A stretch of 64,000 nt of DNA, from the NCBI RefSeq assembly GCF_900091475.1, contig NZ_FMIB01000002.1, positions 1,116,001-1,180,000 of the forward strand, written 5' to 3'. Both the position numbers and the translations under genes were made by a program. The notes under the pieces are model-generated. The model ran no database searches and had not been told where the DNA came from. It was given only the letters and a program-made list of their open reading frames with translations. Below are positions 1-9,726 of the stretch, in pieces. The DNA comes from Micromonospora chersina (GTDB taxonomy: Bacteria; Actinomycetota; Actinomycetes; Mycobacteriales; Micromonosporaceae). Position 1 is the first letter of the stretch. Every line of letters begins with the position of its first letter.

Positions 1-3000
1 CGACGGGCGTTCAGCTTGCACCGACCCGACGAAGACCTGCTCGAAATCGCGCGGTGCCCATGGAGCATCGCGGCCATCTCCGCCATCGACCCGTTGCCCA
101 TTGAGGCGTTCAACCAGGTGGGCAGCGACTCCGGCCGGCGACTACGGGTGCTGTTTCCCTCTCAGGCAAGATCTCTGACTGCGTCAGCAAATCCGGCTTC
201 GCTCACCGTCATCCGGCTCTTCGGATCGACCGACGAGGATGCGCCGTCTCACCTGCCCCCGTTGACCGCTATGGCGCTACGCCAGCGACGCGCGTTCGAC
301 GTGGCACCGGTCTTCCGGCAGCTTCCCTTCCTCGCGGCGTCCGGCATGGTCGTCATCGCGGGTGTCGGCGAGGACGACTGGATCCCGCTCGACCTGGTGG
401 AGCTCGCGTGCAGCGTTCTGCCTGTCGGTTCGGTCCACTGGTTCCTTGGCCACGAAAGGCCGGTAAAGCGCTCCGACTTCGCCGGCTTCGGCGACGCCCT
501 CGTACTCCATGAGGGCTCCCTGCCCGATTTCCTCCGGGACAACGCCGCGACAGACGCGGGTCGAAGGCTCACGGAGGCTCAGGAGACCGCACTTTCACCT
601 GACGACCACATCATCTCTTTCGGTCGGCCGGGTGAGAACAAGCGCATCGTCTTGACGGCGCAGGAATGGCGCAGCGTGGCGCAGTCCGTGGTAGTCCTCG
701 ACGACGCCGCTACCGCCACCCCGCCACCCCTCTCGCCGGACGAAATGCGGACGGAGTTCCGCCAGTTCCTCCGAGGTGCACAGCGTCCCCCCGACTGGTC
801 GGCGATCGTCCGGGGTTTCCTGTACAAGCGCAAGGTCAGCGAAAAACTGACGGCGGAGGTGGAGACCGCGCTCACCGAGCTCGGCTCGGTGAACCCGATA
901 GATACGACCGAGCAGTACACGGTCAACTATTCGCGCCGCCCGATCCTGCTGACAGGTCCGCCGGCCTCCGGCAAGAGCCGCATAATTCACTGGCTAGCGG
1001 TGCACCTGCGGCAGCGTGGCCACGTCGTTCTCTACGTTGCCCCCGTAGGCGGCCGGTTGAAGGTCGAGGCGATCGAACGGGTCTGCCGCCTCCTGCAGTC
1101 CCGCGGAGCTCCAGGTGTGGCCGTGCTTGCCGACGAGATCGACAATACCGAGTACGTCCAGCTAGCCGAGGCGCTCGCCGCAGCGGGCCGTAATGCGGTA
1201 GTGGTTGGCACTGCCCGGCATAGTCCGGGGCAACTCAGACCGGACGACGATCCGAGGTCTACCGGCGACCGCGAGCCGGACTACAAGTCGGTCTCGATGG
1301 AACGCCGGTTGTCGCCGAAGGAAATTACCGAGTTCAGGGAGTATCTCGAAGAGCAGGGTCAGAGAACCGATGGACTCACCACTTCTGTCATCGGCGACCC
1401 GCACTTCCTCCTGCTGCTCTACCGGCTGCTGCCCGATGCCCAGGGAAACGTCCGGCTGCGGATTGGAGAGGCATACGACCGGTTGGCCCGCGCCCTTGAC
1501 GTAGCTGGACGGGCGGCCGCGGAAGACCCCAGGTCCACAGGCGACAGCGAACTTCGCGAACAGTTGAAGGCCGTGGCAAGCCAGCTCTTCCCTGGCATCG
1601 ACTTCGATCGTGACGACGACGGGGCAGCGACCTCGCCCTTCGCGCATAGCGAGGCGACCCGCACTGCACTTGATCTCGCCCTGCTCTGCGCGCGGCTGCA
1701 GCGGCCGATCCCCGTCGACCTCCTACTGCGGACCTTCGGTACGGACTTCATTCGGCACTACGCTGCGTTCAGCCGACATCTTGGCGATTCGGAGCTCATG
1801 GACGAGGTCGTGGACGAGCACGGGATCCTGGTGCTGGACACCGACCACAACGAACTCGCCCGTCTTGCGTTGGGGATCGTGCGACCGTCGGCACCGGACC
1901 AGATGGGTCTCCTCAATCGCCTTGTCGACGCAGTCCAATGGAACGGAAGTAATTTCCCGGGTGACGACCCCGATCAGGACTACTGCATCGAGATTCTACG
2001 TCTGGTCGGTCCGCGCGGCACCTATGCCGACTTCTATTCGAGCCCAGCCAGCATCGAGCAGCTGGCGCAGATACTTGAGCGGATTCGGGAGGGCCTTCAG
2101 GTACGTATACCGAAGCTGCTGCTCCTTGAGGCGCAGGCCCTGCGACTACTGGCCAACCGTGACGCCGACTACGACGCCTCAATGCGCCATATTGGCGACG
2201 CCATTGAGGTCCTGGAACAAGCCGAAGAGGTGCTCCAGTCCCGCCGTGCAACGGATATACGGAACCTCGAGCTAAACAACCTTCTGACCACGCGGGCCGC
2301 TACGCACGGATACAAGATTGGCGCCCAACTGAGCCGCCTCCAGCAGGTGTACCAGGCCGCGCCCGCGTCTCCCGAGGTGCTGACCCTTCGCAAGGCGATC
2401 GCGGACGAGCTAGAACTGGTAGACCTCTACGTCGGGCGCACCCGCGCCCTCGGCCACACAAGCTTCTTTCCGCTGGACGTCAACTTCTGGACGATCCGAG
2501 ATGTCGTCAACCAGATCCCGGCGCTCTCGGACGTCGAGCGGATCGGTTTCATCGAACGGATGGCCTTCATCCTGGACGCTGCGGTGGAGGAGCCGCTGGA
2601 GCCGCGGCAGGTCCAGCGATTTAAGCACCGTCGCATCGAGCTGGCCGAGTTGGAGGGGCGGCATACTGTCAGCGCTGAGCTAGCCGAGGAGATGCGCCAA
2701 ACGGGTGACTTCTCTGGCTACTGCCAGATCATCAGAACCCAGGTCTACGACTCGAGAACACGCCGTGCGCAGTCGCCGGCCACGGCCCAGCAGGGCTTGA
2801 ACCGGCTGCTGACTGTGCACGAGGACGTGTGGCGCAGCCGAGTCGCGATGGGACTCGCCCATCGTCTCTGGATGGACGCGCACCTTCCCGGTGGCCGAGT
2901 TGGCGGCGCCGACCCGGTATACGCCTCCTGCACTCGCGAGGAGTGGGAGCAATGGAGCCGAATCCTCCAAGCTCGGCTGGTCTTCTCCGAGGAAGAGGAC

Positions 3001-3489
3001 AGCGCGTTCGTCAACTTCTGCCTCGTCTGGGCGCTACTCCAGCTCTCCGAGCCACACGCGGCCCTCAGGCACCTTGCGGCACTAGAGGCTAATTCGGCAG
3101 GTAGCCGGCGGCGGGTCGGGTGCCTGGCAGTCCTCACCAGCGACGACGGCACTCCGAGGCCGTATCGCGCGGTAGCCCGTCGACGCCAAGGCGATGTATG
3201 GGTCTGCTACATGCCACAGTTGCTGACGGAGATCCGGGTGTCACTCGCGTTCCTAGGTCCGGCGGTTGAACTCCAGGTCGGGATGGAGATCCCGATCTTC
3301 GTGGGCATCAACTATCGCAGCTTGCTCCCTTGGGACCGGCGGACCGATGCAAAGCGCCTTCCAGCCGGGCTCTCCAGTGACAAGAAGCCTGCCAGGACGG
3401 ACGAGCCCACCCGCTCCATACCTGCCGGGCCTTTGCCGGTCCGGGCAACGCCTGCCACAATGCCGCCGAGGCGACCCCCGGGCCGATGA
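1..3489 (+). CDS. STAND-like P-loop ATPase with putative SIR2-like N-terminus (5' end outside window)
   Basis: The frame is open to base 1, so the gene probably starts upstream; the first start in the window is a TTG at 16, and residues below count from it. Residues about 60-165 look like the distal half of a SIR2-like (NAD-binding) domain: LFGS near 68, then MVVIAGVGEDDW near 115, the kind of 'G..D' strand seen in SIR2-type defence effectors. A Walker A motif, GPPASGKS, lies near 314-321, and a Walker B-like VLADEID near 373. The rest is a long helical region without a recognised repeat. The stop overlaps the next start by 4 bases (ATGA), so the two genes are translationally coupled. The P-loop is clear. 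The SIR2 reading is inference, because the catalytic half would lie upstream of the window. A role as an NTPase sensor in phage defence fits the architecture and neighbours. Confidence 0.7.
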   Translation, partial: RRAFSLHRPDEDLLEIARCPWSIAAISAIDPLPIEAFNQVGSDSGRRLRVLFPSQARSLTASANPASLTVIRLFGSTDEDAPSHLPPLTAMALRQRRAFDVAPVFRQLPFLAASGMVVIAGVGEDDWIPLDLVELACSVLPVGSVHWFLGHERPVKRSDFAGFGDALVLHEGSLPDFLRDNAATDAGRRLTEAQETALSPDDHIISFGRPGENKRIVLTAQEWRSVAQSVVVLDDAATATPPPLSPDEMRTEFRQFLRGAQRPPDWSAIVRGFLYKRKVSEKLTAEVETALTELGSVNPIDTTEQYTVNYSRRPILLTGPPASGKSRIIHWLAVHLRQRGHVVLYVAPVGGRLKVEAIERVCRLLQSRGAPGVAVLADEIDNTEYVQLAEALAAAGRNAVVVGTARHSPGQLRPDDDPRSTGDREPDYKSVSMERRLSPKEITEFREYLEEQGQRTDGLTTSVIGDPHFLLLLYRLLPDAQGNVRLRIGEAYDRLARALDVAGRAAAEDPRSTGDSELREQLKAVASQLFPGIDFDRDDDGAATSPFAHSEATRTALDLALLCARLQRPIPVDLLLRTFGTDFIRHYAAFSRHLGDSELMDEVVDEHGILVLDTDHNELARLALGIVRPSAPDQMGLLNRLVDAVQWNGSNFPGDDPDQDYCIEILRLVGPRGTYADFYSSPASIEQLAQILERIREGLQVRIPKLLLLEAQALRLLANRDADYDASMRHIGDAIEVLEQAEEVLQSRRATDIRNLELNNLLTTRAATHGYKIGAQLSRLQQVYQAAPASPEVLTLRKAIADELELVDLYVGRTRALGHTSFFPLDVNFWTIRDVVNQIPALSDVERIGFIERMAFILDAAVEEPLEPRQVQRFKHRRIELAELEGRHTVSAELAEEMRQTGDFSGYCQIIRTQVYDSRTRRAQSPATAQQGLNRLLTVHEDVWRSRVAMGLAHRLWMDAHLPGGRVGGADPVYASCTREEWEQWSRILQARLVFSEEEDSAFVNFCLVWALLQLSEPHAALRHLAALEANSAGSRRRVGCLAVLTSDDGTPRPYRAVARRRQGDVWVCYMPQLLTEIRVSLAFLGPAVELQVGMEIPIFVGINYRSLLPWDRRTDAKRLPAGLSSDKKPARTDEPTRSIPAGPLPVRATPATMPPRRPPGR

Positions 3490-5069
3490 GACAGGCGGAA
3501 TGGGCACAACGCTTTCGGGACACCACCGGCTGGCGGCGTGACTTCGGCACCAGCGGTGTCCCCGTCCAGGTCGTGGCGGCCAGCCCGGAACTCGTCCAAG
3601 CATGTGACCTGATCAACGATCTCGGGCGTGGCGACTCCCGGTTCGTGCTCATACAGGCACCAGCCGGCGGCGGCAAGTCAACACTCATCGCGGCGGCGCT
3701 GGCGGCCTTCACAGAACTGGATCTCCCCTACGAGCGCATCCAGGCCGACCACGATTTCGGTCCGATCATGAAGCGGCTCAGCCAAGGTAACCTCGACACG
3801 ATCGTCGTGGTGGACGACTGCGACAAGCTTCAGGCGTCAACGTTGCGCCAAATCGTCGCGCGCCGGCGGAACTGCCGCGGCCTATTCCTCACCGCGACCA
3901 AGGTCGGGAGTGAAACGTCCTCGGCGCTCGACGACGAATACGATCGCTACCTCCGCATTCCACATCTTGATCGGCGGCCGGACGATCTGCTACTCGTCGC
4001 CGCCATGATCTGGAGTCGGATGTCGATGCCGCCGCTTGCGGACGCCTGCGACGAGTCATTCACGGAAGTCCTGCTCCAGGGCACGTACCCCAAGGGCGCG
4101 CGGTCGCTCGAAGCCATTTTGACGAGCATGGCGGAGCTGTTGGAGACCAGTGGAGACATGGCTGGCGGTCATCTCAACCGGAAGATCACCTCAGGTGACG
4201 TCACGCCGCACCTGCTCCGTCTGTTCAGGGCCCAGGCAGAGCAGGCGACCGTCGCGCCGACCGACGCCGTCCTGATGGTCGAGGGCGAAACCGACGAGGT
4301 CTACCTGCGACGGGCCGCCGAACTCGCCCTCCAAGAACACGGATGGCGCCTGCTCGACGGGCTTCAGGTTGAGTCGCCCGTCGGCCGCACCGGAGGTGGT
4401 AGCTCCGTCGTGGACCGCCTTCTCGACCTCCGGCGTGACGGCATCAACGGGATTGGCCTGTTCGACCGGGACCCTCCCGGCTCTGCCGCGATGGATATCG
4501 CTCGCAAACACAATCTCAAGCGCTACCAACTACCCACTAAGTTCGATCCGCTGGACCGCGGAGACGAAGGCGCATTGGTGGAGATTGAGGATCTGCTGCC
4601 CGTCGAAATGTTGAACCGCTACTACGAGGAGCACCCCGACGCGTCCGCCGAGGAGCGGCACTGGCGCCTAGGCCGATGGCGGATCGTGCCGCTCGGCAAG
4701 GACAAGGGTGATCTCGCCGCATGGGTCTGCTCAGTCGCCACCTACGATGACCTTGAACGGTACGTGTACCTGCTAGTGGCGGTCCGACAAACGCTAGGCC
4801 TGCCGCGCTACGTGTCGATGTCCGACAAGTCCTGGCTCTCTCGGCTTCAACAGCGGCCGGCCGGGGCGAGCCAACCGCCCATCGCCCCGTCCACTCCTCC
4901 CGCCGTATCCACTGCCGGCCCCGCATCTGCTGACCTGTCGGACGACAGGGACACGGATACACTATCTAGAGTGACGCCGCACCCTCCGCGGCAAGCGCCG
5001 GATCGCGAAGAGGCACCGGATCACGCAACATCAGCCAGCGAAAGCCCGATTGCGCAGCGCCAAAGGTAA
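3486..5069 (+). CDS. AAA ATPase fused to a TOPRIM nuclease-like domain
   Basis: The 527-residue protein begins at an ATG overlapping the stop of the preceding ATPase. Its N-terminal half is a P-loop ATPase: APAGGGKST near 57-65 (Walker A) and IVVVDDCDK near 107-115 (Walker B). The C-terminal half reads as TOPRIM: VEGETDEVYL near 265 supplies the conserved Glu and GLFDRD near 324 supplies the DxD acidic pair, as in OLD-family nucleases. The last 80 residues are Pro/Ala/Ser-rich and probably disordered. TOPRIM-ATPase proteins of the OLD/GajA kind nick or cleave nucleic acid during phage defence; here the ATPase precedes TOPRIM but is not the ABC type of OLD. Coupling to the STAND-like gene suggests a sensor-effector pair. 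Domain calls are solid; the pathway is inferred. Confidence 0.75.
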   Translation: MRQAEWAQRFRDTTGWRRDFGTSGVPVQVVAASPELVQACDLINDLGRGDSRFVLIQAPAGGGKSTLIAAALAAFTELDLPYERIQADHDFGPIMKRLSQGNLDTIVVVDDCDKLQASTLRQIVARRRNCRGLFLTATKVGSETSSALDDEYDRYLRIPHLDRRPDDLLLVAAMIWSRMSMPPLADACDESFTEVLLQGTYPKGARSLEAILTSMAELLETSGDMAGGHLNRKITSGDVTPHLLRLFRAQAEQATVAPTDAVLMVEGETDEVYLRRAAELALQEHGWRLLDGLQVESPVGRTGGGSSVVDRLLDLRRDGINGIGLFDRDPPGSAAMDIARKHNLKRYQLPTKFDPLDRGDEGALVEIEDLLPVEMLNRYYEEHPDASAEERHWRLGRWRIVPLGKDKGDLAAWVCSVATYDDLERYVYLLVAVRQTLGLPRYVSMSDKSWLSRLQQRPAGASQPPIAPSTPPAVSTAGPASADLSDDRDTDTLSRVTPHPPRQAPDREEAPDHATSASESPIAQRQR

Positions 5070-5847
5070 GCTGCGGCCACGAACATCCCGGACTTCGTCC
5101 AGGCTGTGCTCCAGCCCGGTGGCGAGCTGTCGGTCCACACCTTCGCGACCCGTCCCCCGCTGCGATGGCCGGCACGGCTACCCCAATTGAGCGGACGCGA
5201 TTCGCGCCGAGCTGAGGCAGCGGGATCCCACAAGTCCTCATCACTCGTGAGATGCTCAAGTTGCTGGCACGGTGGGAGCGCATCATGGACTCAAACCAAG
5301 CGACCGCCAAGCCGATTGCGGACGACGTGATCGCTTCGCTAGAGGATTGGCGGGAGATCAAGCGCGGCAAGAAGGGCACCATTCCGCCAACGTGTACGCC
5401 CCCCGCGCAAGATCCGGAACCCGGCCACCTGGCGTTCGTGCAGGCCACCCAACCTCGCCCTGCTCGGCCCACCCGGAGGGTTTCTCGCTCTCGCCTGTGC
5501 CATCATCTGCTGGCGCCGGCTCCAACGCTCGGAGAGCTAGGAGCTGAAAGTCATACCGGGTCGGGCGACCGGGCCGGAATCGCCGACGGTGTGCAAGCTG
5601 CTTCCTTCACGGGCACCATCGCGGCGACGGATCAGCATGCCGGCAGAGCAATGCCGAACAAATTCAGGCGAAGTCCCAGATGCTCGCGAGGCAGCGGCCG
5701 TTGGATGGTGCATTCGCTCGGGTGTCACGCGCCAAGTGAGCTGTATGTCCTCGACGGCACGCACGTCTCGCGGATCGGCGATGGGGAGCAGACCTCGCTG
5801 GGCTAGTGAGGCGACGACGACACGCGTGTGAAGCAGGCCGTTGCCGC
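5070..5847. other. Non-coding or degenerate stretch with a coding relic near 5216-5400
   Basis: No convincing gene lies here. On the plus strand, 5234-5400 reads VLITREMLKLLARWERIM and then an Asp/Glu/Lys-rich helix, which looks like a true protein end. It follows a TGA at 5213 and has no ribosome-binding site. A neighbouring frame just upstream (AIRAELRQRDP) could be its lost N-terminal part, so this may be a frameshifted relic. The open frame continuing to 5806 is rich in Arg, Ser and Pro and looks like shadow sequence. Confidence 0.3.
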
Positions 5848-6141
5848 TCAACCACGGAACACCCGAAGCCCGTCGGCTGTGGCTCGACGTCCGGCGATGC
5901 GGCGCAGGATCGGCGGCAGCTCCTGAATACGCGGACGCAGGATTGCCAGCTCGCCTAACACGGTTGCCGCGGTAACCCCCGGTAAGCCCACGCGCGCGTC
6001 GATTGTCGCGGCGAGGTTGGGCCCGTAAGCGTGGTCGAGGGCATGATCGTCGATCGCCGACATGAGGGCCGCCAGCTGGGTGGCGAGCTGGCCGTGCTCG
6101 ACGAACCATGCCAATACCGGTAGCACGACTGGGTGCAGCAA
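5848..6141 (-). CDS. Hypothetical protein, small or a fragment
   Basis: A 97-residue frame starting at TTG (the frame is open about 40 bases further upstream). Its composition is protein-like: a hydrophobic N-terminal helix (LPVLAWFVEHG), acidic/Ala-rich helices and a GLPGVTAATVLGELA segment. The last resembles the 'PGIG..TA' helix-hairpin-helix stretch found in IS110-type transposases, but the match is too short to use. No ribosome-binding site is evident and no partner gene is near. It could be a genuine small gene or a decayed fragment. Confidence 0.3.
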   Translation of the reverse strand: MLHPVVLPVLAWFVEHGQLATQLAALMSAIDDHALDHAYGPNLAATIDARVGLPGVTAATVLGELAILRPRIQELPPILRRIAGRRATADGLRVFRG

Positions 6142-6380
6142 CGGATCGGGCCGTAGTGCGGGTCTATGCAGCGCCGAGCGTCACCAGCACCGCAAGAGGG
6201 CTTACCTGTTACTCGGACTTGGTCAGTTCGTTGGTCGCCCGTTTCATCAGCCCGGGACGCATGGCGGGCCTCGTGACGCCGTACGTGGCGCTTGGGTGGA
6301 GCGGACACGTCCGAACGTGGAGCAGCCCGCGTAGCGGGCCTGGCCATCCCGGTCTCGCTTCTATAGAGGTCAGGCCCCGC

Positions 6381-6416
6381 TTAGGCCCCGCCGGCCGTCT
6401 GACCGGCGGGGCCTAA
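6381..6416. terminator. Perfect 14-bp hairpin, bidirectional terminator candidate
   Basis: TTAGGCCCCGCCGG at 6381-6394 is the exact reverse complement of 6403-6416, with an 8-base loop. It lies downstream of the minus-strand DUF6236-like gene that ends at 6651. There is no T-tract, as is usual for actinomycete terminators. The 235 bases between it and that gene hold nothing else I can name. Confidence 0.6.
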
Positions 6417-6650
6417 CCTCTTCGTCCCGAACTCTTGGCGGTGGCTCCTGGTGCGGCTACGTCCGAGGTCAAGCGGCTTGTACCGGCCGAGAGCGGTTGG
6501 GGCGCCGTCTCCACGGTTGCTGTACTCCCGAAGGTGCACAGTCTTCAGCCGGCTGACCCTGCCACCCTGTTCGGGCGTCAGCGAGGATGATGGCACGCGC
6601 CCGAGCAGCGGGCCGCCCTCTAGTGGACTGCTCGTGCCTGTCCGTTCTTC

Positions 6651-7661
6651 TCAGGCGGCCCCTCGGAGAAGTTTCTGCGTCCGATGCAGGTAGGTGTAGT
6701 CGGTGACACCCCTACTCACGTCGCGCCGCGATTGTGTCGTTGCGAGGTTGACCGCTCCGTTGGATAGCACCATCAGAGGTACGTTCAGATCTGGTTGCGC
6801 GGATGCTGCGAAGCTGGTGGTAAGGGCGACAAAGGCCGCGACTGGACGGGTCACCCAACTCCACTTCGTGCTGCGTGCCGCGGCAGCCAGTTCCGCTGTC
6901 GCGTCGGCCAGTTCACGCTCCACCAGGCGAAAGGCATCCTGTGGGTGGCGGCCGGCTTGCTCGAGCTGGTGAAGGAGCTCGTCGATGGCAAGCATCAGTC
7001 TTTGCCGCTCGGGGTCGTACTTCGTTCTGAAGCGCACGAGATCACCGACCATCACGTCGGCTCGTGGTACCGGCAGGAGTGGACCCACATTGACCTGCCA
7101 GCACGCTGTTACGTCGTAGCCGGGAGTCGGTTCAGTGCCAAGCTGATGGGCCGCGGTGATGTCGGTGTGTGGGCGTAGCCCTTGTGGGCCGGTGCAGCCC
7201 GACCGAGCGTTGTTGTCGGCAGCGATGCGCCGGGCGATGAGGCTGACGACGATATTCAGCAGGGCTGGCGCGGCGACCAGTCGCGACGGGCTGTCTCGGT
7301 GCGGGTAGACCAGCTTCTGCTGGAGTAGTTCCTTCACGACACTCTTATGCAGCTTGTCTACGTGAAGGGTGCTGAACTCACCATCCGCCGGTTCAGTTGG
7401 CGGATTCAGGGCGTCGAGCGGTACTTGCTTCAGAGCGTGGTCAAGTTCCACCTCGATCTCGTGCAGCTCGAAGGGCCCGAACGCCCGCTGCGCCTCGAGC
7501 GGCCGATAAAGGCCTGCGTCTTGAACTTCCTTCATCCGGTCAGTCAACCGGTCTTCCCATCCCGGGGCGACGACCGTAGCGAGATCGTCCCAGTACAAGA
7601 TCGCTTGCTGCAGAACGGGCACCGGCGCGTTTGCAAACGGGTAGTACAGCATCCCGGCCAC
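6651..7661 (-). CDS. DUF6236-like protein
   Basis: I chose the GTG at 7661 because a GGAGG lies 5 bases upstream; the ATG at 7652 (MLYYPF) is the alternative. The frame extends further upstream, but that part is low-complexity Arg/Ala and looks non-coding. The 336-residue protein opens with LYYPFANAPVPVLQQAILYWDDLATVVAPG, the pattern of DUF6236 proteins, where an aromatic 'YYP..' strand precedes a 'LYWD' helix. A Trp/Ala-rich hydrophobic stretch near the C-terminus (VAAFVALTTSFAASA) could be membrane-associated. No enzymatic motif is visible. It stands alone on the minus strand between the ADP-ribosylglycohydrolase gene and a hairpin terminator, and its function is unknown. Confidence 0.7.
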   Translation of the reverse strand: MAGMLYYPFANAPVPVLQQAILYWDDLATVVAPGWEDRLTDRMKEVQDAGLYRPLEAQRAFGPFELHEIEVELDHALKQVPLDALNPPTEPADGEFSTLHVDKLHKSVVKELLQQKLVYPHRDSPSRLVAAPALLNIVVSLIARRIAADNNARSGCTGPQGLRPHTDITAAHQLGTEPTPGYDVTACWQVNVGPLLPVPRADVMVGDLVRFRTKYDPERQRLMLAIDELLHQLEQAGRHPQDAFRLVERELADATAELAAAARSTKWSWVTRPVAAFVALTTSFAASAQPDLNVPLMVLSNGAVNLATTQSRRDVSRGVTDYTYLHRTQKLLRGAA

Positions 7662-7989
7662 GCCAACCTCCACAGGAAAGGGCTCGCGGTGATCGATGCC
7701 AAGAAATCTAACGCTTGCTGCGCCAGAATCGCCCAACGCATGCCGGCGAGTTCGGGAGTCGGACGGGCACCGGCGGCCGCCGCTGGCCCCTATCGGTCTG
7801 CGCGCTAGCGCTTCGAGACAGGCCCGACGGCAGAGTTCGCGCTGCAAGGCCCGGGACGGGGGCCCGCACGAGGCAGGATGGGCTGCGTCGGCAGCCGCTC
7901 CCTTCATGGGCGGAGTCACAGGTCGGCCTCGCTTGCAGCTGGCTTCTCGCCTGTGCCTGTGCGGCCTACAGCAGCCGCGGCGTAGCGCG

Positions 7990-9471
7990 TCACAGCTCTT
8001 CGACGACCTGCCGCAGTTCCGGGTTGAGTGTCCAGCCGTGCGTGTCGAGCAGGCCGCGCAGCTCGGCCAGCGCGGCGCGCGCCGGTGTGCCGGTGGTCAA
8101 GGTTGTGTAGCGGGCGGCGACCGCCGGCGTGCGACTCTGACCGGCGGCGCAATGCAGCAGCACGACATGGCCCTCCTTGCGCAGCTCGAGCAGCATGCGG
8201 GCGGCCTGATCGACCACGAAATGCGGGTGTGCGTTGGCGCCGGGCTGGTCGACCAGCCACGCCCCGACCCTGTTGGCGACGGGCACGTCGTCGAAATCGT
8301 CGCAGCCAACGCGACACAGGGAGATCACCGCGGTGGCGCGCGCTGCGGCTGCGTCGGTGTGGAGGTTGCCGAGGATCACCCCGGGGTCGTGCGGGTGTGC
8401 CTGCATCAACGGTGCAACGGCTTGCCGTGGCGCGCGGGCGCAGCCCGGCCAACCGCCCTGGCCGGCACGCCCTCCTTGGGCGGTCAGCACGCTCAGGCGG
8501 ATCAGGTCCGCCGCGCGCCGCCTCGGCCAGCCGTGAACGACGCGCTGCCAGGCCAGGGGCACCGCGGACGAGCCCCACCTGGCGCCGAGCAGTGCCCCGG
8601 CGATCGCCGCGACGGTGTCGGTGTCGTCGCCGACGCGCACCGCTGCCGCCAGGGCGCGTTCGAGATGCTGGCAGGGGAAGCTGCCATGGCCCGGGTTGTG
8701 GTCCGGGATATCGGTGTGTGTGATCGCCGACCAGGCGGCCTGCAACGCGGGGACGACAAAACCGTTGGGTCGGAACTGCTCCGGCGGCTTGGACTCCGCC
8801 TCGGCCAACCAGCCCGACCATCGGTCACGGCGTTGCGCGGGCAGCAGGTCCAGACCCTCGCGTACCCCGTCGAAGGTCCCGTCGAGCACCGCCCGGCGGA
8901 TCCCGGCGCACCACAGCACACACGCGTCCGCGGCCAAGGGGTCGTAATGGGTCAGCTCACTGACTGCGCGGGCGGCTTCCGCGAGCGCTTCCGGGTCGCC
9001 GAGATAGGCCAGCGCAACCGGCGCGGTCCGCATCAGCGACCCGTTACCGGCGCTGCGGCCAGTCCGCCGGTGCAGATCGGCGGCTGCGTCTCGCATCGCC
9101 GCGGCAATGCCCGGCCCGCTCACGTGCGAGACCGCGTCCAGAACCTTGCGGGTCTGTGCCCCGATGTCGCTGGCGCCTTCCCGCTTCCACCGGAGAAAGT
9201 TGCCGGCGATGCGGTCGAGGGAGTCGCTGCGGCGCAGGTCCGCCCCTGCGGCGGACACCTCCCCGATGCACATCGCCATCTGGGTGTCATCGCTGTACTC
9301 ACCCGGCGCGTACGGGCCGAGTCCCCCACCGCGCATCTCAGGCTGCTCGTTCGCCGGAAGCGCCGGTCCGAACTCGTACGGCACGCCCAGCGCGTCCCCG
9401 CACGCCGCAGCGAGGAGAACGCCGGCAGCCCGGTCGCTCTGGATCGCATCCAGCGGCACAGTCGCTGTCAT
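7990..9471 (-). CDS. ADP-ribosylglycohydrolase (DraG) fused to a dual-specificity phosphatase domain
   Basis: The start is the ATG at 9471, preceded by GGGGGAG at 9475-9481. Of 493 residues, about 1-310 form an ADP-ribosylglycohydrolase: AACGDALGVPYEFG near 22-35, the metal-binding SDDTQ at 60-64, GNGSLMRTAP near 140 and a second metal site GDDTDT near 275. This family removes ADP-ribose from modified proteins or other acceptors using Mg2+. Residues about 360-493 form a cysteine phosphatase. The P-loop HCAAGQSR (Cys441 to Arg447, CX5R) is intact and is preceded by a Rossmann-like 'VISLCRVG' strand. Both active sites look complete. The fusion suggests one protein that erases two signals, or processes ADP-ribose-phosphate conjugates; that is inference. 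It is flanked by defence genes but has no operon partner. Confidence 0.85.
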   Translation of the reverse strand: MTATVPLDAIQSDRAAGVLLAAACGDALGVPYEFGPALPANEQPEMRGGGLGPYAPGEYSDDTQMAMCIGEVSAAGADLRRSDSLDRIAGNFLRWKREGASDIGAQTRKVLDAVSHVSGPGIAAAMRDAAADLHRRTGRSAGNGSLMRTAPVALAYLGDPEALAEAARAVSELTHYDPLAADACVLWCAGIRRAVLDGTFDGVREGLDLLPAQRRDRWSGWLAEAESKPPEQFRPNGFVVPALQAAWSAITHTDIPDHNPGHGSFPCQHLERALAAAVRVGDDTDTVAAIAGALLGARWGSSAVPLAWQRVVHGWPRRRAADLIRLSVLTAQGGRAGQGGWPGCARAPRQAVAPLMQAHPHDPGVILGNLHTDAAAARATAVISLCRVGCDDFDDVPVANRVGAWLVDQPGANAHPHFVVDQAARMLLELRKEGHVVLLHCAAGQSRTPAVAARYTTLTTGTPARAALAELRGLLDTHGWTLNPELRQVVEEL

Positions 9472-9726
9472 CAACTCCCCCACCCTCGCAACTCCCACAT
9501 CCTCATGGCCGTCGCCACCGCCACAAGGCCGCTGGTCACTGTGTCAGCCGGGTACGACGTTCTGTACGCCGCTCCGGCCTCCATCAACGCACTGAACCAG
9601 GCGACCTACGGGCGCCTGTCCACCTTCGGTCGGACAGGGGAACGAACCACCGCGCCTGCAGCAAGGTCAGCAGGAGCAGAAAATGGAAGATACTTCCCAC
9701 TAGCCACGAGTCGTGCCGCCACTGTG
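9472..9726. promoter_or_regulatory. Intergenic region upstream of the DraG-phosphatase gene
   Basis: These 255 bases separate the end of the three-gene helicase operon from the DraG-phosphatase start. They must hold the latter's promoter and any terminator for the former. The only feature I can point to is the GGGGGAG ribosome-binding site at 9475-9481; I saw no strong hairpin or clear promoter hexamers. Confidence 0.35.
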
